Part shown: positions 41,216 to 44,645 of the stretch, one piece after another
How the letters are laid out: each line of letters begins with the position of its first letter
Numbering within the stretch: the stretch's first letter is position 1
NCBI GenBank assembly: GCA_021604525.1
Contig: BQJD01000032.1
Coordinates: 1 to 44,645, forward strand
Length of the DNA stretch: 44,645 bases
Direction: 5' to 3'
Origin: a marine bacterium B5-7
GTDB lineage: Bacteria; Pseudomonadota; Gammaproteobacteria; Arenicellales; CAJQKF01
Notes under the pieces: generated by a model
Database searches by the model: none
What the model was told of the DNA's origin: nothing
What the model saw: only the letters and a program-made list of their open reading frames with translations
Made by a program: the position numbers and the translations under genes

Positions 41216-42406
41216 ATGAAAATAAAACAATTGACCCTCGCAATAGCCGGCTCGGCATTGCTCGCCGGTGCTGCCGGCGCCGACGTCAAAGTCGGTGCGC
41301 TGATGGCATTCACAGGGCCTATCGAGTCACTGACCGTGGGTATTAACCGTGGTGCTGAAGTCGCGGCAAAAGAGATTAATGACGCGGGCGGCGTGGTCGG
41401 TGGCAATAAGATTGAGTTGGTGTCCGCCGACACGACTTGCGTCGATGCCAGTGCTGCGTCCGCCGCTGCCGACCGTCTGGTGAATGCAGAGAAAGTAGCA
41501 GCGATTGTTGGCGCCTTGTGTTCGGGGGCGACCATTGCCGCAGCCAACAGCGCCGCCATTCAGAGTGGGGTAGTCATGGTCTCGCCTGCTTCAACCTCTC
41601 CTGCGGTAACCAGCCTGGATGACAATGACCTGGTGTTTCGCACCGCGCCCTCAGATGCAAGACAGGGCCAGGTGTTATCCGACGTATTACTGGGTGAAGG
41701 TATCAAATCCGTAGCGGTCACCTACATCAACAATGATTACGGTAAAGGTTTTAACGACGCATTCACAGCGGCATACACAGCCGCCGGCGGCACCGTAACC
41801 GGTAGCCAGGCCCATGAAGACGGCAAGGCCGATTACCGCGCCGAGATATCGGCACTGGCGGCAGGTGGTGCCGATGTGCTGGTGGTGCTCGCTTACCTTG
41901 ATGGTTCTGGTCAGACAATTATTCGGCAGGCGATCGAAGAAGGTGACTTCTCACGATTCGCCGGCGGTGACGGCATGGTCGGACAATCTCTGGTGGATGC
42001 CATTGGTGACAAACTCGATGGCATGATCGCCACTCAGCCGGGCGGTGACAACGAAGGCACCGATACATTCAAGGCCATTGCCGAGGCTAACGGCTGGACT
42101 GTAGACGGCCCGTATCAGGCCGAAGCCTATGATGCGGTGGCGTTGATTGCTTTGGCGATGCAGAGCAAAGGCAATACTGATCGTGAAGGTATGGCGAAGG
42201 CCATTCGCGCGGTTGCCGGTGCGCCGGGTGAGGAAATCAAGGCAGGTGAACTTGCACGCGGTCTGAAAATTCTCGCTGACGGCGGTGAAGTGAACTATCA
42301 GGGCGCAACCAGTGTTGAATTTGATGACGCTGGTGATCCTCCCGGATCGTATCTTGTGATGAAGGTAACCGGTGGCAAGTTCGAGCAACAAGCCGTTGTA
42401 AAATAA
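41216..42406 (+). CDS. livK: branched-chain amino acid-type substrate-binding protein LivK
   Basis: Periplasmic binding protein (396 aa). The signal peptide ends AGAAGADVKVG, cleaved near residue 22. The type I periplasmic-binding fold includes VGALMAFTGPIESLTVGINRGAEVAAKEINDAGGVVGG, MVSPASTSPAVTSL, VAVTYINNDYGKGFNDAFTAAY, GADVLVVLAYLDGSGQTIIRQA and QAEAYDAVALIALAMQ. Two cysteines (TTCVDAS and GALCSGAT) are suited to a disulfide. Ligand not predictable from sequence; the divergent dadA suggests amino acids. Ribosome site aaggag at 41203-41208. The operon ends with the terminator at 42438. Confidence 0.93.
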   Translation: MKIKQLTLAIAGSALLAGAAGADVKVGALMAFTGPIESLTVGINRGAEVAAKEINDAGGVVGGNKIELVSADTTCVDASAASAAADRLVNAEKVAAIVGALCSGATIAAANSAAIQSGVVMVSPASTSPAVTSLDDNDLVFRTAPSDARQGQVLSDVLLGEGIKSVAVTYINNDYGKGFNDAFTAAYTAAGGTVTGSQAHEDGKADYRAEISALAAGGADVLVVLAYLDGSGQTIIRQAIEEGDFSRFAGGDGMVGQSLVDAIGDKLDGMIATQPGGDNEGTDTFKAIAEANGWTVDGPYQAEAYDAVALIALAMQSKGNTDREGMAKAIRAVAGAPGEEIKAGELARGLKILADGGEVNYQGATSVEFDDAGDPPGSYLVMKVTGGKFEQQAVVK

Positions 42407-42437
42407 TTTCACGGGCCCTGTGGCTGTGTGGAACAGT

Positions 42438-42467
42438 AAAGCCCGCGTCATTGGCGCGGGCTTTTTT
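42438..42467 (+). terminator. Rho-independent terminator of the liv operon
   Basis: gcccgcg (42441-42447) pairs with cgcgggc (42455-42461) around a 7-nt loop and is followed by six T residues (42462-42467); aaa on the 5' side extends the stem. Confidence 0.93.
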
Positions 42468-42580
42468 ATGAGTCATGTATCAGTGACACGATAGTCAAAT
42501 ATTTATTTTGAGGATAGATTGAACCGATGGCTCGTGTAAGCCGACATATCGGGTACTTGAAACCAAATTGGGTACTACTC

Positions 42581-43129
42581 ATGAAAGACATACAACGACG
42601 ACGAATGAAATCTGCTCTCATTGCTTCTATCGCCGCTGCGATGATTATCCCGTTAGCAGTCGGTGCAGCGAGTAATACACCAAAAAGCCTGGCTGCCCGC
42701 GGCCCCGATTTCATACCGGTCAACATCAAGATCAATCACAACTGCACCTTCACCGCGACATTCAAGAATGCCGGTAGCGGCCCGCAAAAGCCCAATGAAA
42801 AAACCATGGATCATTACTTCAAGCTGTCCGGTGATGTATTCGTCTCAGGGGTACATTACGCCAACAAGGAAACATATCGAACCGATCTGGTGATCCCCAT
42901 CATGAATCCCGGTGCGGTGTTCAACTTCGTACCATCACACATTGTCATTAACGGTCCGACAAAAGTAACGTGGACAGTCAACAAGCATGCCTCTGGTGGC
43001 GCCGGCGTGGCCGAGTTGACCAAGGCTAATAATACCAAGGCTTTCAAACTCAATTGTATAAACAAAATAAAGGGCAACGGCTTTAACAAGCGCCCAACCG
43101 TTCGCAATAAAGTCAGCCTGATTCAATAA
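42581..43129 (+). CDS. small secreted protein, unknown, CARDB/Ig-like
   Basis: 182 aa from ATG 42581, with an ATG at 42605 as an alternative. The signal peptide is KSALIASIAAAMIIPLAVGA. The mature domain reads NIKINHNCTFTATFKNAGSG, a beta-strand pattern with Asn-Ala-Gly-Ser-Gly like a CARDB/Ig-like domain, then YRTDLVIPIMNPGAVFNFVPSHI and TKVTWTVNKHASGGAGVAEL, ending in a basic tail. Two cysteines (NHNC and KLNC), one at each end of the domain, could be bonded. No known family recognised. It lies downstream of the liv terminator, so it has its own promoter. Confidence 0.75.
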   Translation: MKDIQRRRMKSALIASIAAAMIIPLAVGAASNTPKSLAARGPDFIPVNIKINHNCTFTATFKNAGSGPQKPNEKTMDHYFKLSGDVFVSGVHYANKETYRTDLVIPIMNPGAVFNFVPSHIVINGPTKVTWTVNKHASGGAGVAELTKANNTKAFKLNCINKIKGNGFNKRPTVRNKVSLIQ

Positions 43130-43140
43130 CGCTTCATCTC

Positions 43141-43173
43141 AAGGCCCGGTACTGTTCTGATTGTCCGGGTCTT
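43141..43173 (+). terminator. probable terminator of the small secreted gene
   Basis: aaggcccgg (43141-43149) pairs with ccgggtctt (43165-43173), one G-U pair included, 12 bp after the stop. The loop is 15 nt and the following T-tract (gatttgt) is weak. Confidence 0.55.
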
Positions 43174-43316
43174 GATTTGTATCCGGCAACAAGTATTTTC
43201 GGCAGTAAGCGAATAATCTCTTCAAGTATTATTCCGAATCTCTGCATAATGGACGATATGAAAATTTTGTTCATCACCGCGGGCGTGGTACAACAGTATC
43301 AAAAAGTAGTGAGCCG

Positions 43317-43805
43317 GTGACTGATACGCTGCCTGAAATTCGATCTATTCTGGAAAAGACGGGCTGTTCCTTTGAGGTTTGGGACTGCGACTCCAAACTC
43401 GCGGACACAGTCTTGTTCTGTGAACATTATGGTGTATCGCCAGAGTACTCGGCTAACACCATTGTAGTTAGATCAAAAACTGGCGATCCGAAATATGCGG
43501 TATGCGTGCTGCTTGCGACTCACCGCCTGGATGTTAATCACACTGTCAGGAAAAAACTGGGCGCGCGAAGGGTATCGTTTGCATCAGACGATGAAACACG
43601 ATTGATCACCGGAATGAAATTGGGCGGCGTGACACCACTGGCGCTACCCGCCGATCTACCGGTGTGGATCGACGAGAGCGTGATGGAATGCAAATACGTC
43701 ATACTGGGTGGCGGTAATCGCACATCAAAGCTTAAAGTTGACCCGGCTATTTTCGAGATGATCGAGGGTGCAGAGATTGTGGCGGGACTCTCCAAACCTC
43801 GCTAA
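43317..43805 (+). CDS. YbaK/prolyl-tRNA-deacylase-like protein
   Basis: YbaK/EbsC-like aminoacyl-tRNA editing domain (162 aa). It matches in TLPEIRSILEKTGCSFEVWDCDSK, a YbaK/ProX-type opening, KYAVCVLLATHRLDVNHTVRKKLGARRVSFASDDE, GMKLGGVTPLALP and VILGGGNRTSKLKVDPAIF. Catalytic Lys of YbaK-type editing is plausible at KLGARR but should be checked against a structure. The start is GTG, chosen because the family begins just before it; other starts upstream are not in frame. Expected cytosolic deacylation of misacylated tRNA. Confidence 0.8.
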   Translation: MTDTLPEIRSILEKTGCSFEVWDCDSKLADTVLFCEHYGVSPEYSANTIVVRSKTGDPKYAVCVLLATHRLDVNHTVRKKLGARRVSFASDDETRLITGMKLGGVTPLALPADLPVWIDESVMECKYVILGGGNRTSKLKVDPAIFEMIEGAEIVAGLSKPR

Positions 43806-43890
43806 AGCCGTTTAAGACGACTGCCGGGATCATCGAAAGCATTCACGCTGCTCTGTCCACATCATTGATACTGTATATTGTAAGCATGTG

Positions 43891-44295
43891 TCATGCACCG
43901 TCGACCTGCTGTTGGTAGTCGTTGGCATCAAAATGACCGGAGGACTCGGCTACTAAACCGTCCTCGGTATATCGCCAGTATTCCCAGCCACTGATCTCAA
44001 CGCGATTACCCGTACCATCCGGTCCCGAATTAGTTCCCTTAAGGGTCCAGCGATAAACTGCATGTGTTCCAGAAGTCCTGATGTCATCCATCTCTACGAC
44101 CAAGTCCGGAAAGTCGTTATAGAAGGCTTGTGCCATTGCTGCAATTTCTGTTCGGCCTTTTGAAGGTTCACCATCGTTAATCACGATACTTCCATCTTCT
44201 GCGTAAAATGCAGCAACAGCGTTGGGATCATGAGAACACCAAGCCTTCGTATACTCTACAGCCATCTCTTGGGCTTGTTCCGGAGACATGTTCAT
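43891..44295 (-). CDS. SnoaL-like/NTF2-fold protein
   Basis: 134 aa from ATG 44295, preceded by gaggag. It has the NTF2/SnoaL arrangement: a helical start (SPEQAQEMAVEYTKAWCSHDPNAVAAFYAEDGSIVIND), a central region GRTEIAAMAQAFYNDFPDLVVEMDDI, and the strand RWTLKGTNSGPDGTGNRVEISGWEYWRYTEDGLVAES. Polyketide cyclase or SnoaL-type ester hydrolases share this fold, but most homologs are uncharacterised, so no reaction is assigned. Stand-alone gene. Confidence 0.82.
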   Translation of the reverse strand: MNMSPEQAQEMAVEYTKAWCSHDPNAVAAFYAEDGSIVINDGEPSKGRTEIAAMAQAFYNDFPDLVVEMDDIRTSGTHAVYRWTLKGTNSGPDGTGNRVEISGWEYWRYTEDGLVAESSGHFDANDYQQQVDGA

Positions 44296-44415
44296 AATCT
44301 TACTCCTCTGCGGAAATCGTCGGTTTACTCGCAAGGGCAAATGTATCAGATTATAGCCATGAGATAATTTGGTATTGAGAAGATAGCATAACTCTGCTGC
44401 CGTTTGAGATAGGCA

Positions 44416-44645
44416 TTAAAAAGACATCAATCCCTTGGCCCAGTCCACCAGATCATAGATGCGCCCGATCAATGTATCTTTCGGGCGATAGTTTTTTACA
44501 TTTGCGTCGGTTGCCGATGCTTCAATTGCGTCAAGCAGACGATTGAGTTTGCGCTTGTGTAATCCCGTTACTGCTTGCAAGGGATCGTGGATAAAGCCTG
44601 AGAACGCTGCAACGACAGCAATAACAGTGACGACAAGGAACAATG
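44416..44645 (-). CDS. 3' end of an unrecognised gene, cut by the window edge
   Basis: The reverse frame is open from the window edge to the TAA/TAG-type stop at 44416. The visible 75 residues begin with a hydrophobic stretch (FLVVTVIAVVAAFSGFI) and continue with a charged helical region KRKLNRLLDAIEASATDANVKNYRPKDTLIGRIYDLVDWAKGLMSF. This suggests a membrane anchor followed by a short cytoplasmic tail. Not recognised; the N-terminus is outside the window. Confidence 0.5.
   Translation of the reverse strand, partial: LFLVVTVIAVVAAFSGFIHDPLQAVTGLHKRKLNRLLDAIEASATDANVKNYRPKDTLIGRIYDLVDWAKGLMSF

Noticed and set aside
1-44645. tRNA, rRNA, CRISPR, riboswitch
   Set aside because: No TPsiC-like box with acceptor pairing, no rRNA-like block, no regularly spaced repeats, and no cobalamin or other riboswitch core upstream of cobS, livG or znuA was seen by eye.

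Overview
The window looks like chromosome of a free-living, probably marine, aerobic gammaproteobacterium. The evidence is a Zur box close to the gammaproteobacterial consensus, an OxyR whose two redox cysteines fall at residues 199 and 208 as in E. coli, a TusE/DsrC-family protein, sulfonate (Xsc), acryloyl-CoA-reductase-like (AcuI) and carnitine/butyrobetaine genes, and moderate GC (estimated by eye in the mid 50s percent). The lineage is inferred, not proven. I see no rRNA, tRNA, CRISPR array, IS element, phage gene or origin.

Layout. (1) 191-3357: a Zur-controlled, autoregulated zinc uptake operon znuA-zur-znuC-znuB. (2) 3409-6974: an NnrS-family membrane protein, a DsrC/TusE-like protein that lacks the C-terminal catalytic cysteine, a divergent LysR regulator sharing a striking three-half-site operator with it, and an EamA exporter. 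(3) 7174-11888: xsc (sulfoacetaldehyde acetyltransferase), a strong hairpin, then a coupled cobS-cobT pair without cobN. (4) 12014-15795: an MFS transporter, a membrane-anchored class III nucleotide cyclase, a small secreted antigen-like protein and an AcuI/YhdH reductase. (5) 16005-17201: an unrecognised lipoprotein. (6) 17353-23094: a leftward five-gene operon (acyl-CoA dehydrogenase, L-carnitine dehydrogenase, NDP-forming acyl-CoA ligase, CaiD-like hydratase, BetI-like TetR repressor) that reads as gamma-butyrobetaine to carnitine to dehydrocarnitine catabolism. (7) 23307-26525: a very large secreted protein with a CARDB-like module. (8) 26640-28500: a decayed sulfatase tail, a GlsB/YeaQ membrane protein with a clear promoter and terminator, and a SelA/DgaE-like PLP enzyme. 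(9) 28667-33000: a DUF169 protein, oxyR, a DUF1127 peptide, and a GcvA-type LysR regulator translationally coupled to an MFS transporter. (10) 33148-35646: an MDR oxidoreductase, a decayed MFS tail related to the upstream MFS gene, and a PPK2 polyphosphate kinase. (11) 35713-42467: a DadA-type amino acid dehydrogenase divergent from a complete Liv-type ABC importer livGFHMK with a strong terminator. (12) 42581-end: a small secreted protein, a YbaK-type deacylase, a SnoaL-like protein and the 3' end of a further gene.

Together the genes describe a heterotroph that scavenges organic nitrogen and sulfur compounds (taurine-type sulfonates, carnitine/betaines, amino acids), with zinc and peroxide homeostasis. 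The most notable points are the DsrC-like protein with its LysR switch, CobS-CobT next to Xsc without CobN, the butyrobetaine/carnitine operon using an NDP-forming CoA ligase, two gene remnants (sulfatase and MFS tails), and three secreted proteins of unknown function. All assignments come from reading translations and motifs; no database search was run.
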